A stretch of 32,155 nt of DNA from Myxosarcina sp. GA_180221_E-2-1-MAG-40_15 (GCA_020692205.1 JAIMKV010000046.1:1-32155), one strand, 5' to 3'; counted from the first letter of the stretch, positions 1-8,438 are shown. A program made the numbers and translations. Notes: a model not told the origin generated them from the sequence alone.

Positions 1-688
1 GGCTAGGACTGAGAGATGTCCCTCTCTATTTTAACTATAAAGATACGCCCCAAACTTGGTTCCCCCGCTCTTGAGTTTTGCTAGAAGCTTCACTACAGGA
101 TTAGGCTGACTGAACTCTTATATTTCGTAAAATAGTAGCACAAAAAATTTGTCTATGCTGTGTTTTTTCTATGTCAATTTTGACATAGAAAATAAGCAAT
201 AGTAGCAGTTATCAAAAATCACTCTTTGACAGTGTATGGGCATTACCCGCTGTCACTTACAGCCGTTTTCATTTGAATAGACGAGGACACGGGGCTTGAG
301 GTTGCCTCAAGCCTGTAAGATGTCCGTTACGTTTTTAATTAGTTGGTTCGTAGCTTTTAGCTCAGATACTCAGACCTACAGGACATTGTACCCTTGTGGT
401 ATACCGCTCCACGACGCGACGCTTTTAGCTTTTTTGAATTTCATTGTTGTGGTCTAGTCATTTGACAAGCGCAGTATAAGTTAAGCAAATTAATAACGTC
501 GCCAAAAATAAATAATTAAAACTAGTGCGATCGCCATCATACTCCTAGACAAAAAACTTTATTGCCATCTAAACTAAGGGAAATTGTCTGAAAGAGACTG
601 AAAAGAATAGACAAACTTATGGTTAAGCCTAAAGAAAGATGTCAATTTATACAATTCTCAAATAATATATTATCGAACGAATTATTAG
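1..688. other. Spacer upstream of the baeRF-like gene
   Basis: I see no convincing coding sequence here. Two structures stand out. One is a perfect 9-bp stem with a 3-nt loop at 293-313 (GGCTTGAGG / CCTCAAGCC), which has no immediate T-run and so is not a clean terminator. The other is a 19-bp segment at 386-404 (TTGTACCCTTGTGGTATAC) that recurs inverted, with one mismatch, at 2054-2072 on the other side of the next gene. A GACGCGACGC-type string follows at about 411-422. These look like dispersed intergenic repeats. Confidence 0.5.
386..404 (+). repeat. Dispersed repeat, copy 1 (inverted relative to 2054-2072)
   Basis: The 19-mer TTGTACCCTTGTGGTATAC matches the reverse complement of 2054-2072 at 18 of 19 positions. 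Both copies lie close to a GCGACGCG string. The pair brackets the baeRF-like gene, but the repeat is short and may simply be a common intergenic repeat of this genome. Confidence 0.5.
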
Positions 689-1828
689 ATGTTATCTAAA
701 AAATCAAAAGAAATCATGCTCTATAAAGATACCATTCGGAAGAAACAGTTTCTCAAACTGGCAGCCCAGCGTGGAATTTGCATTTCAATCTTTTTACCCA
801 CAACACCCCTCACCCAAGATGCCCAAGCAGATATCATCGTGCTGAAAAACTTAACTAAGGCTGCGATAGAGCAAGTAGAAGAGGTTGCCGATAAGCGAGA
901 AGTACAGGTGATGCAAAATTATCTGGAAGAATTACAGGAAGATGAAGAATTTTGGCAATTTCAAGCCTATGGTTTGGGAATTTTGGTTACTCCCGAATCA
1001 ATTCAAACATATCGTTTGGCTTACCATGTAGAAGAAGCAGCCGAAGTTAGCGATCGCTTCTATCTCAAACCTCTGATCTCAGCATTGCAACCAATGGCAG
1101 CTTACGTGTTAGCTATCTCTCAAAAATCAGTCACGCTATATGAATTCACAGCATCTCAAGCATTAGAATCTTTAGACGTAGCAGATTTACCAGCTGATTT
1201 TAGCGATGTTACCAAGCGTACCTTGCAGCGCGATCGCGCCCCCGTCGGCAGACTCCAGGGAGATGAAGGAGCAGAAATATTGCAAAGACAGTTCTTGCGC
1301 GCCATTGAATCAGCAGTGCGTCCAGTTGTTAGCGGTAGCAATATGCCTCTAATTTTGGCAACAACCCAAGAATTTCAGGCAATGTATTGCTCTTTAAATA
1401 GCTATGAAATGTTAGCCGAGCAAGGGGTTAATGGCAGTGTGGAAGGCTTGCCAGAAGAAGAAATCAGACAAGCTATTATTCCAATTGTTAAGGAATTGCG
1501 TCAAAAACAGATTCAGCAATGGGTAGAGCTTTATTATCAGCGTCAGCAAGAATCTCGCACCAGTACAGATCTTGCCACTATTGCCAAACTAGTTATTCGC
1601 GGTCAAATTAGTCACTTATTAGTTGATATCGACACCGTACAGTATGGCACTCTCTCAGAGTTGGGTGAAATAACTACTAGCGATACCCGCAGTGCCTCAA
1701 CTTACGATCTGATTGATGAAATTATTATTCGAGTTATAGAAAACGGTGGCGAGATTTTGGGAGTGCGTCAAACAGACAATGTTCCCGAAGAGCTAATGCC
1801 AATAGCAGCAATTTTGCGCTGGAATTAG
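689..1828 (+). CDS. baeRF-type protein (bacterial archaeo-eukaryotic release factor family)
   Basis: This is a 379-residue soluble protein with no signal peptide or membrane segment. The N-terminal strand GICISIFLPT (29-38) followed by a helical, acidic stretch, and the C-terminal end around residues 350-378 (GGEILGV...NVPEELMPIAAILRW), resemble the eRF1 domain 2/3-like fold of the bacterial baeRF families. In those families a glycine-rich loop near the C-terminus is followed by an AA-(I/L)-LRW-type ending. The exact baeRF subfamily is not resolved from sequence. Family members are proposed to act at the ribosome or on stress responses, mostly without experimental proof. An alternative start is the ATG at 716, because family similarity begins only after it. 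The gene is monocistronic, with long spacers on both sides. Confidence 0.6.
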   Translation: MLSKKSKEIMLYKDTIRKKQFLKLAAQRGICISIFLPTTPLTQDAQADIIVLKNLTKAAIEQVEEVADKREVQVMQNYLEELQEDEEFWQFQAYGLGILVTPESIQTYRLAYHVEEAAEVSDRFYLKPLISALQPMAAYVLAISQKSVTLYEFTASQALESLDVADLPADFSDVTKRTLQRDRAPVGRLQGDEGAEILQRQFLRAIESAVRPVVSGSNMPLILATTQEFQAMYCSLNSYEMLAEQGVNGSVEGLPEEEIRQAIIPIVKELRQKQIQQWVELYYQRQQESRTSTDLATIAKLVIRGQISHLLVDIDTVQYGTLSELGEITTSDTRSASTYDLIDEIIIRVIENGGEILGVRQTDNVPEELMPIAAILRWN

Positions 1829-2313
1829 CTTAATCAGGTAGATGGGGAAGACCAACCCAAATTTTCTCTAATATACTAAGTGCTTTAAAATAATCTAACT
1901 GCGGAAGGCTTAGCCTGCGTTCACTTTCAACAATAGAGAGGATTTACAGCACTTTTAAAATGAGTAGACCACAATAATTAAACTCAGAAAAGCTAAGAGT
2001 GAGGCATCGCGCGACGCGAAGCGAGTCCTTTAGGGGAGCTAGTACCGTTCATAGTATACCACAGGGGTACAACGTATTTTTTCGCTCTCCAAATTTACAG
2101 CAGTTGTCAACAGCGTCGGTATCCCCACGCTCAATTGAATGGACTACGCTAGAATTAGCTGCTTTTTGGCTATCAGCTTTTAACCAATGATCAGGTTTAA
2201 TCTATTTAGTCTACCCAATCCAAAAGCGCAGTAAGTTCAATCAAGCCAGAGAAAAGCGATCGCGCACGGTCTGGAAACGCTAATTTTAGTCATTAGGACT
2301 TGATTTAACTCCA
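1829..2313. other. Repeat-bearing spacer between baeRF-like gene and nrtD
   Basis: The spacer contains a short hairpin around 1901-1920 (AAGGC TTA GCCT core), a GCGACGCGAAGCG-type string near 2010-2025, and the inverted copy of the 386-404 repeat at 2054-2072. A 63-codon open frame across 1999-2190 is made largely of this repeat sequence and I do not count it as a gene. A HIP1-like site lies near 2258. No clear terminator for nrtD is visible. Confidence 0.5.
2054..2072 (-). repeat. Dispersed repeat, copy 2
   Basis: The sequence GTATACCACAGGGGTACAA is the reverse complement of 386-404 except for one base. See that entry. Confidence 0.5.
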
Positions 2314-3156
2314 TTATTCCAAAGCATCATCATGGGCAAAACGACGGAAGAGAAAGTCTAGGGCATAGTTACGCAATTCAAAATACTGAGGATTTTCCAT
2401 AATTCTTTGGCGATCGCGAGGACGAGAAAAAGGAATGTCTAAAACTTCGCCAATATTAGCAGCAGGGCCATTGGTCATCATCACGAGGCGGTCAGATAAA
2501 AACAAGGCTTCATCAAGATCGTGGGTAATCATCAGTACCGTACAGCGATGATCCTGCCAAATTTTGAGCAATTCTTCCTGCATTTCCTCTCTGGTAATGG
2601 GGTCTAATGCCCCAAAAGGTTCGTCCATAATTAGGACTTCAGGACGAGTAGCCAAAGCCCGAGCGATCGCCACACGCTGTTTCATTCCTCCAGAAAGTTG
2701 CGCGGGTTTTTTATTAATTGCTTCAGTTAGACCAACTAATTCTAAATGTTCTAAAGTAATTTCTTTTTTTTCTAAAGCAGATTTATGTTTATAAACTTGT
2801 TCGACAGCTAAATAAACATTTTCGTAAGCAGTTTTCCAGGGTAAGAGGGAATAATTTTGAAATATTACCATGCGATCGGGGCCAGGCTTAGTAATAGGTT
2901 GATTTTTGAGGCGAATCTCCCCTGTACTTGGTTTATTTAATCCCGACACCATACTCAAAAGAGTAGATTTACCACAGCCGGAATGACCGATCATGCAAAT
3001 AAATTCTCCTTCTTGGATACTTAAATTTACGTCTTCTAAAACTGTGTAACTACCTTTGGCAGAAGGATAAATCTTGGACACACCATCAAATTCCAAGAAG
3101 GGTGCTGAATTAGCAACTGAAATTTGATTGGGTAAAGTGCTGTTGGAGATTTGCAT
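2314..3156 (-). CDS. nrtD: Nitrate ABC transporter ATP-binding subunit NrtD
   Basis: This 280-residue ATPase drives nitrate/nitrite import at the cytoplasmic face of the plasma membrane together with NrtC. The visible motifs are Walker A GHSGCGKST (57-65), Q-loop Q100 in VIFQNYSLLPW, signature LSGGMKQ (154-160), Walker B VLIMDE (174-179) and switch His212. The FQNYSLLPW and LSGGMKQR forms are typical of the nitrate/sulfonate/taurine (NitT/TauT) ATPase family. It is the last gene of nrtABCD, 44 bp after nrtC. The closely related bicarbonate importer CmpD cannot be excluded from this protein alone, but the nirA neighbour and NtcA boxes favour nitrate. Confidence 0.92.
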   Translation of the reverse strand: MQISNSTLPNQISVANSAPFLEFDGVSKIYPSAKGSYTVLEDVNLSIQEGEFICMIGHSGCGKSTLLSMVSGLNKPSTGEIRLKNQPITKPGPDRMVIFQNYSLLPWKTAYENVYLAVEQVYKHKSALEKKEITLEHLELVGLTEAINKKPAQLSGGMKQRVAIARALATRPEVLIMDEPFGALDPITREEMQEELLKIWQDHRCTVLMITHDLDEALFLSDRLVMMTNGPAANIGEVLDIPFSRPRDRQRIMENPQYFELRNYALDFLFRRFAHDDALE

Positions 3157-3200
3157 AAATAAAAAGGAATAGGGGCTTGGGGGTGTAAGAGTGTAGGTAA

Positions 3201-5204
3201 CTAAAGACTAACAACCAATGAATCGATTTCAACTTCTTCAATTTTGATTTCCCGTTTGATTTTTAGTCCTTGAAGATATTCAATGGGATTATCGGGACTA
3301 AATACACTGCCATCAGATAATTGGAAAGAAGTTCGTTCTGGTTCTAAACCAGGTAGATTTAACTGTCGGGCTGCTTCAGAATAAACATCATTTCTTCTGA
3401 CTCTGTCTAAAATATCAATCCAGTTACGAGGAAAAGGAACAATTCCCCATCTTGCCATCTGGACTAAAATCCACAATCCTTCGACGCGACTGGGGCAATT
3501 AGTTTTGTTGACATAAAATTGGTTGTATTCAAGCAACATTTCAGGTGGTTCATTTGTGCCTCGATTGTAGGGGTCAATAAAACCAGGACGAGTGTATTCT
3601 GGTGCAGAACCTACATAATTTGGTTGACAGATTAGTTGCAGAATTTCTTCACGATGACGGCGATCATCACAATATTCGCAAGCTTCCATTAGGGCTTTGA
3701 CTAAAGCAATGTGAGCTTCGGGATATTTATTTGCCCATTCTTCTTTCACTCCCAAAACTTTTTCTAAGTGACTCTGCCAAATATCTAAATCCGTAGCAAT
3801 GACAAAACCCAGATTTTCGTAGACAGCGCGAGAGTTCCAAGGTTCGCCCACACAGTAGCCATCGATATTCCCAGCTTTGAGATTGGCTACCATTTGTGGT
3901 GGGGGAATAACGGTGAGTTTGACATCGAGATCGGGATCGATTCCTCCAGAAGCCAACCAGTAACGCAACATCAAGTTATGCATCGAAGATGGATGCACCA
4001 TACCCAAAGTATGAACCCGATCGCTCTCTTGAGTAATAGCAGCTTTAAAGTCAGCTAAAGTCCTCACACCCTGTTCGTAAAACTTTTTACTTAAGGTAAT
4101 GGCGTTACCGTTGCGAGATAAAGTCAAGGCTGTAACTGTTGGTGACGGGGGTTGATTACCCATTCCCAAAGACAGGGATAACGGCATTCCCGCTACCATC
4201 TGGGCTGCATCAAGTCTACCACTGGTTACCCCTTCGGCGATCGCTTTCCAACTAGGTTCTCTAACTAGGTTGACTTGAGTTAAACCGTGTTTGGCAAACA
4301 ACCCTTTTTCTTTGGCAACTACTAGAGGAGCGCAGTCGGTTAAGGGAATAAAACCAATTTCTAAATTAATTTTCTCTAAGCCATTGCCAGCAATAATTGC
4401 CGAAGCTTTGACTTGGCGTTTTTTGGCTTTTTTTTGTTGATTGAGGAAGTAAACAATATCCCCCCGCAGAGCATAATAACTAGGGTGGTTGACTACTTCT
4501 AAGCGTTGTCGGGGGCGAGGAATGGGAACGTTAATAATCTGCCCCACATGGGATTCTGGCCCATTGGTTAACATGACAATGCGATCAGCTAGTAACAAAG
4601 CCTCATCTGCATCGTGAGTGACCATTAAACAGGTAAGTTTATGTTCTTGGCAGATTTTCATCAACTGCTCTTGCAAACTACCTCTAGTTAAGGCATCTAA
4701 CGCCCCAAAAGGTTCATCAAGTAAGAGTAACTTCGGGCGAATTGCCAAAGCACGAGCGATCGCTACCCGTTGTTTCATCCCTCCAGATAGTTCTACTGGT
4801 CTTTTATCGGCTGCCTGACGCAGATTGACCATATTAATGTGTTCTTCGACAATGGCACGACGTTCTTTGGTGGATTTATTACCGTAAACTTGATTGACTG
4901 CCAAAGCAATATTTTGTCGTACCGTCTTCCAAGGTAGTAAAGAATAGTTCTGAAAGACTACCATGCGATCGGGTCCTGGTTCTTTAACTTGTTTATTTTC
5001 CAGGATAATTCCGCCTTGAGTCGGTTTATCTAACCCCGCGACAATATTGAGCAAAGTTGATTTACCGCAGCCAGAATGCCCCAACAAACAGACAAATTCC
5101 CCTTGTTTAATTTCTAGATGAATATTTTTGAGAGCAATGTATCTACCTCCATTCGCTAGAGGAAATACCTTATCAACGTGATCTACTTCAAGAAATGCAG
5201 TCAT
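3201..5204 (-). CDS. nrtC: Nitrate ABC transporter ATPase/substrate-sensing fusion NrtC
   Basis: This is a 667-residue two-part protein of the normal NrtC length. Residues 1 to about 255 are an ABC ATPase with Walker A GHSGCGKST (42-50), Q-loop in FQNYSLLPW (about 85-92), signature LSGGMKQ (139-145), Walker B LLLLDE and switch His197. After a basic linker (258-268), residues about 280-650 repeat the NrtA solute-binding fold, with close matches to NrtA such as GFIPLTDCAPLVVAKEKGLF, LRYWLASGG and CVGEPWN. In known cyanobacterial NrtC this tail mediates ammonium-promoted inhibition of uptake, so a regulatory role is inferred here. It lies between nrtB (97 bp) and nrtD (44 bp) in one operon. CmpC is the closest alternative. 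Confidence 0.93.
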   Translation of the reverse strand: MTAFLEVDHVDKVFPLANGGRYIALKNIHLEIKQGEFVCLLGHSGCGKSTLLNIVAGLDKPTQGGIILENKQVKEPGPDRMVVFQNYSLLPWKTVRQNIALAVNQVYGNKSTKERRAIVEEHINMVNLRQAADKRPVELSGGMKQRVAIARALAIRPKLLLLDEPFGALDALTRGSLQEQLMKICQEHKLTCLMVTHDADEALLLADRIVMLTNGPESHVGQIINVPIPRPRQRLEVVNHPSYYALRGDIVYFLNQQKKAKKRQVKASAIIAGNGLEKINLEIGFIPLTDCAPLVVAKEKGLFAKHGLTQVNLVREPSWKAIAEGVTSGRLDAAQMVAGMPLSLSLGMGNQPPSPTVTALTLSRNGNAITLSKKFYEQGVRTLADFKAAITQESDRVHTLGMVHPSSMHNLMLRYWLASGGIDPDLDVKLTVIPPPQMVANLKAGNIDGYCVGEPWNSRAVYENLGFVIATDLDIWQSHLEKVLGVKEEWANKYPEAHIALVKALMEACEYCDDRRHREEILQLICQPNYVGSAPEYTRPGFIDPYNRGTNEPPEMLLEYNQFYVNKTNCPSRVEGLWILVQMARWGIVPFPRNWIDILDRVRRNDVYSEAARQLNLPGLEPERTSFQLSDGSVFSPDNPIEYLQGLKIKREIKIEEVEIDSLVVSL

Positions 5205-5256
5205 TATTTTTTGGGTAGTGGGTAGTGAATAAAACTTCTGACTTTATGCAAAGCGG

Positions 5257-5293
5257 TATACCCATAACGGACGGGTATAAGCCCTTTAGGGCT
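5257..5293. repeat. Twin hairpins in the nrtB-nrtC gap
   Basis: There are two adjacent perfect hairpins. TATACCC (5257-5263) pairs with GGGTATA (5273-5279), and AGCCCT (5280-5285) pairs with AGGGCT (5288-5293) over a 2-nt loop. They fill much of the 97 bp gap inside the operon. Possible roles are transcript processing or stability, or a small dispersed palindromic repeat. There is no T-run that would make it a plain terminator in the minus-strand transcript. Confidence 0.55.
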
Positions 5294-5301
5294 GACTTCA
5301 T

Positions 5302-6135
5302 TTACTGTTGTTGCTCTGAGGGAACTACCACTGAAGCAATCCATGCAACCAGGCGATCTAGTATTAAACCAACAATACCAACGTAAATTAAAGCCACGAT
5401 AATTTCGCTCAATTGTGAACTGTTATAGGAATCCCAGATAAAAAAACCAATACCGACACCACCAACTAACATTTCGGCTGCTACAATTGCCAACCAAGAA
5501 AGACCAATACCAATCCTTAAGCCACTAAAAATATAAGGAACTGCAGCGGGGAACATAATTTCCCAAAAATATTTAGTCCCAGATAAACGCAACACTTTGG
5601 CTACGTTTTTGTAATCTTGCGGAATTTGCTGCACCCCTACCGTAGTATTAATGATGATGGGCCAAATTGCCGTAATAAAAATCACAAAAATTGCTGAAGG
5701 ATTAGCTTCTTGAAATGCAGCCAGAGCGATGGGCAACCAAGCTAGAGGAGGGACAGTGCGTAATACTTGAAAGATAGGATCTACTGCATCGTAAACAAAA
5801 GCATTAGAACCAATTAAAATACCCAAACCAATTCCCACAACAGCAGCCAAAGTGTAACCAATTGCGACTCTTTGTAGACTAGCTAGTATTTGCCAAAATA
5901 AGCCTTTATCTGTACCTCCGTTATCAAAAAAAGGATCAAAAATAAGATCGGAAGTATCTTGAAAAGTTTCGATCGGACTGGGCAAATTAGCATCTTCACC
6001 ACTACACAATACTTGCCACAGAGTCAGAATAAAGAGAATTGCACAGAGAGGAGCTAATATTTTTCGTGGCGGATTTTTAATCAGGGAAGTGAAAAAATTA
6101 GGTTTTTTTACAGAATTATCGAGATTAGCTGTCAT
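5302..6135 (-). CDS. nrtB: Nitrate ABC transporter permease NrtB
   Basis: This 277-residue inner-membrane permease has about six hydrophobic spans, at roughly residues 27-44, 92-112, 122-140, 146-165, 203-225 and 243-265. The cytoplasmic coupling loop is recognisable at about 178-203 (AKVLRLSGTKYFWEIMFPAAVPYIF), the EAA-like segment of the NitT/TauT permease family that contacts NrtC and NrtD. The LRTVPPLAWLPIALAAF segment (125-141) is also characteristic. It is the second gene of the operon, 106 bp after nrtA. Confidence 0.92.
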   Translation of the reverse strand: MTANLDNSVKKPNFFTSLIKNPPRKILAPLCAILFILTLWQVLCSGEDANLPSPIETFQDTSDLIFDPFFDNGGTDKGLFWQILASLQRVAIGYTLAAVVGIGLGILIGSNAFVYDAVDPIFQVLRTVPPLAWLPIALAAFQEANPSAIFVIFITAIWPIIINTTVGVQQIPQDYKNVAKVLRLSGTKYFWEIMFPAAVPYIFSGLRIGIGLSWLAIVAAEMLVGGVGIGFFIWDSYNSSQLSEIIVALIYVGIVGLILDRLVAWIASVVVPSEQQQ

Positions 6136-6241
6136 AGTAAAAAGATAAGTTCAATGATTAAGTGTGAGGTGGGAGTTGCCCACCATCTCTGGATAAAACT
6201 GGTTTAAAATTGATAATTATTCATGAGTCAAGTTGGCTAAT

Positions 6242-7567
6242 TTAAGCTTTTTTAATGTTTAAACTATCTAAATAAGCTTGAGGATTGGCAGGATCGAATT
6301 TAATTCCATCAAAGAAAGTTTCCACTCCACGAGAATCACTCTGAGGAATTTCGGCATCAGCTACTTTGATTGCTTTAGCAGCTTCTCTCCAGATATCAGA
6401 ACGATTAACTTGATCAACCAAAGCCTGGGTATCGGTATCAGCTGGAATATAACCCCAACGAATATTTTCAGTTAAAAACCATAAATCATGACTCTTGTAA
6501 GGATAAGACGCATTATCTTGCCAAAATTTCATGGCGATATCGGGATTGTCTATAGTGCGCCCATCGCCGTAATCAATTTTGCCCTGAGAGCGATCGATAA
6601 TATCTTCTACTGGCACTTTAAACCATTTATTTTCGGAAACAATCTCACACATTTCCTGTTTATTTTCTGGCTGATCGCACCATTGTTGCGCTTCTAATAC
6701 CGCTTTAGTTAAGGCTTTAGCTGCTTTCGGATTTTGATCTACCCAATCAGCACGCATGGCAAAAGACTTTTCTGGGTGATTTTTCCATAGTTCCCCTGTT
6801 ACCAAAGCCGTATAGCCTTGTTCTTGATTAACTAATTGAGCATTCCAAGGTTCTCCCACACAAAAAGTTTCCATTGCGCCAATCTTCATGTTGGCAACCA
6901 TTTGGGGCGGAGGTACGGGAATTACTGAAATATCTTTTTCAGGATTAACACCGCCAGCAGCCAACCAATAGCGCATCCAGAGATCGTGAGTTCCACCAGG
7001 GAAGGTTATGGCTGCATTGAGTTCTTTATTGTCGGCTTTAGCTTTAGTAAACACGTCCTTCATTTTGCTACTATCTAAGCCTATTTTCGTCTCTAGATAG
7101 TCTTCACTAACTGAAATTGCTTGACCATTTGTATTTAACCTAGCCAAAATATACATGGGTACAGGCTGTTTGGTAATTGTACCCAAACTCATTTGATAAG
7201 GCATTGGAGTCAGAATATGCGCCCCATCAATGCCACCTCCACCTGAACCAAGTTCAATATTATCTCTGGTTACAGGCCAAGAAGCCTGTTTTAAAACCTC
7301 TACTTCTGTCATCCCATATTTAGCAAACAGTCCTTTTTCTTGGGCAATTACCAAAGGTGCAGCATCAGTCAGAGCAATAAACCCCAATTTAGCAGTAGTG
7401 ACTTCTGGAGTTTCTTCAGGACTCAGGTTAGCTACTGGTTGAGCAGGATCTGATTCGGCATTCCCTTGAGCGGATTCATTAGATGAGCTGCAACCATGCA
7501 TTAGTAAAGTACCAGCAGCGGTAACACTAGCAGTCAAAATAAACTTGCGACGAGACAGTTTGGACAT
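6242..7567 (-). CDS. nrtA: Nitrate/nitrite-binding lipoprotein NrtA
   Basis: This 441-residue periplasmic substrate-binding lipoprotein feeds NrtB. The N-terminus has a twin-arginine-like SRRKF (5-9), a hydrophobic stretch, and a lipobox ending at Cys26 (LLMHGC). A Ser/Glu-rich linker follows, and the binding fold starts near residue 58. His194 (GGTHDLW) and Lys267 (NHPEKSFA) fall, with a constant offset of two, where I recall Synechocystis NrtA having nitrate-contacting His196 and Lys269. The bicarbonate protein CmpA replaces that lysine with an acidic residue, so nitrate is favoured. It is the first gene of nrtABCD, about 270 bp downstream of two NtcA boxes and divergent from nirA. Confidence 0.93.
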   Translation of the reverse strand: MSKLSRRKFILTASVTAAGTLLMHGCSSSNESAQGNAESDPAQPVANLSPEETPEVTTAKLGFIALTDAAPLVIAQEKGLFAKYGMTEVEVLKQASWPVTRDNIELGSGGGGIDGAHILTPMPYQMSLGTITKQPVPMYILARLNTNGQAISVSEDYLETKIGLDSSKMKDVFTKAKADNKELNAAITFPGGTHDLWMRYWLAAGGVNPEKDISVIPVPPPQMVANMKIGAMETFCVGEPWNAQLVNQEQGYTALVTGELWKNHPEKSFAMRADWVDQNPKAAKALTKAVLEAQQWCDQPENKQEMCEIVSENKWFKVPVEDIIDRSQGKIDYGDGRTIDNPDIAMKFWQDNASYPYKSHDLWFLTENIRWGYIPADTDTQALVDQVNRSDIWREAAKAIKVADAEIPQSDSRGVETFFDGIKFDPANPQAYLDSLNIKKA

Positions 7568-7840
7568 AATTAATCTTAGATTACAAAAAAAACAAATATA
7601 CGCTAGGTCGATGAATTTGATCTTGATTGATCAGATTCTGGGATCTTGTTGATTGAAATTAGTCAGTAATCAGTAAACCTTGGCTCGAAAAAAATTGAAC
7701 TTGCTTTATAGTCGAGGTGTCCGTAAATTAGAATTGAAAAGATGAATAATGTTAATAAACAATAGCTTTGACTAAAATATTTAGTAATTGCTATTTCTAC
7801 AAGCTAAATAAGAGAATTACATTGAAATAATTAACTTTTT

Positions 7841-7854
7841 GTAGTTTTTGTTAC
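7841..7854 (-). promoter_or_regulatory. NtcA box proximal to nrtA
   Basis: GTAGTTTTTGTTAC fits GTA-N8-TAC exactly. Read toward nrtA, a near-consensus -10 (TAATTC at 7819-7814, one base off TAN3T) follows after 21 bp, close to the 22-23 bp of NtcA-activated class II promoters. The start codon of nrtA lies about 270 bp further on. NtcA is the global nitrogen regulator of cyanobacteria, activated by 2-oxoglutarate. Confidence 0.65.
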
Positions 7855-7866
7855 ATATTTTTGTTT

Positions 7867-7880
7867 GTATTTTATTTTAC
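7867..7880. promoter_or_regulatory. Second, upstream NtcA box
   Basis: GTATTTTATTTTAC is an exact GTA-N8-TAC box whose centre lies 26 bp from that of the first. There is no good -10 at the standard spacing in either direction, so it may be an auxiliary site that helps the 7841 box or serves the nirA side. The run is T-rich, so a chance match is possible. Confidence 0.45.
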
Positions 7881-8186
7881 GCATAAATAAAATGTATTTT
7901 TTGCATACAGAATGAGCATGTATAAATTCTTTGGATTATTTCTTCTTCGCTATCATAGTCAAAACTTTTATCGAACCACTTTATAGCTTCATACTTTAGT
8001 TCTCTAGTTATTATGTGCGATCGCTTCCTATGAGCTTTGATTAAACAAATTTGTTAACGTGTTAATCACAGTTGCTATAGCTAATAATTTTCTCGATAAA
8101 CCAAATTTTGCAAGCCTTTGCGCTCTAAATGTTTATGCGTTTAGCTAATTAGTATTATGCGGTTATTGCATAAACATTTATATTTA

Positions 8187-8228
8187 GTAATCAAAGATAC
8201 AAAATATTCAAACAAATCTACATAATCT
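8187..8228 (+). promoter_or_regulatory. NtcA-activated nirA promoter
   Basis: GTAATCAAAGATAC (8187-8200) is an exact NtcA box. After 22 bp comes TAATCT (8223-8228), an exact TAN3T -10 element. This is the textbook architecture of NtcA class II promoters, in which the box replaces the -35. A transcript start near 8235 is predicted, giving a nirA leader of about 200 nt that contains the 8250-8291 hairpin. Confidence 0.8.
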
Positions 8229-8249
8229 TGGGGTAATGATATTGACGAA

Positions 8250-8291
8250 GTTAGAGAAAGCCCCGTCGTTGAACGACGGGGTCTCTCTAAC
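8250..8291 (+). repeat. Strong hairpin element in the nirA leader
   Basis: The outer stem is GTTAGAGA (8250-8257) with TCTCTAAC (8284-8291). The inner stem is CCCCGTCG (8261-8268) with CGACGGGG (8274-8281) over loop TTGAA, with a small AAG/TC internal bulge between them. All 16 pairs are Watson-Crick. No U-run follows, so it is not an intrinsic terminator. The GC-rich CCCCGTCG...CGACGGGG core resembles palindromic ends of IS200/IS605-type elements or MITEs common in cyanobacteria; this resemblance is from memory and not verified. Confidence 0.7.
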
Positions 8292-8438
8292 CAGGAAAAA
8301 TCGTTGAGCTTAATGTATTCAAGCAAAGAGATAAGCTGTAAAGATCCAAGCTTAATTTTGGCGATTCATAACTGACGATTGATCAACCTCAACTGCATTT
8401 GTTACTTAGATACCTAATACCTACCAAGATTTAGATTT

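Larger units (their letters stand above)
7568..8438. promoter_or_regulatory. nrtA-nirA divergent control region
   Basis: This 871 bp AT-rich region separates the two divergent nitrate-assimilation units. It contains exact NtcA boxes at 7841-7854, 7867-7880 and 8187-8200, an additional dyad TGTAT-N7-ATACA at 7893-7909, and a strong hairpin element at 8250-8291. A 20-codon open frame (8313-8375, plus) lies in the presumed nirA leader but has no visible ribosome-binding site, so I do not call it. A minus-strand frame at 8141-8326 runs through the hairpin and is not credible. Confidence 0.75.

Noticed and set aside
1999-2190. 63-codon plus-strand frame starting MRHRATRSESF
   Set aside because: It is composed of repeat sequence (GACGCGAAGCG string and the 19-bp dispersed repeat), with no family resemblance.
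2314-7567. Reading the transporter as a bicarbonate CmpABCD system
   Set aside because: NrtA has Lys267 where CmpA would be acidic, and the operon is divergent from nirA with NtcA boxes. Not fully excluded.
8141-8326. 61-codon minus-strand frame in the nirA leader
   Set aside because: It reads through the perfect hairpin at 8250-8291 and lies antisense to the nirA promoter; no domain pattern.
8313-8375. 20-codon plus-strand frame in the nirA leader
   Set aside because: No Shine-Dalgarno and no reason beyond chance; only worth noting because it lies in the leader.
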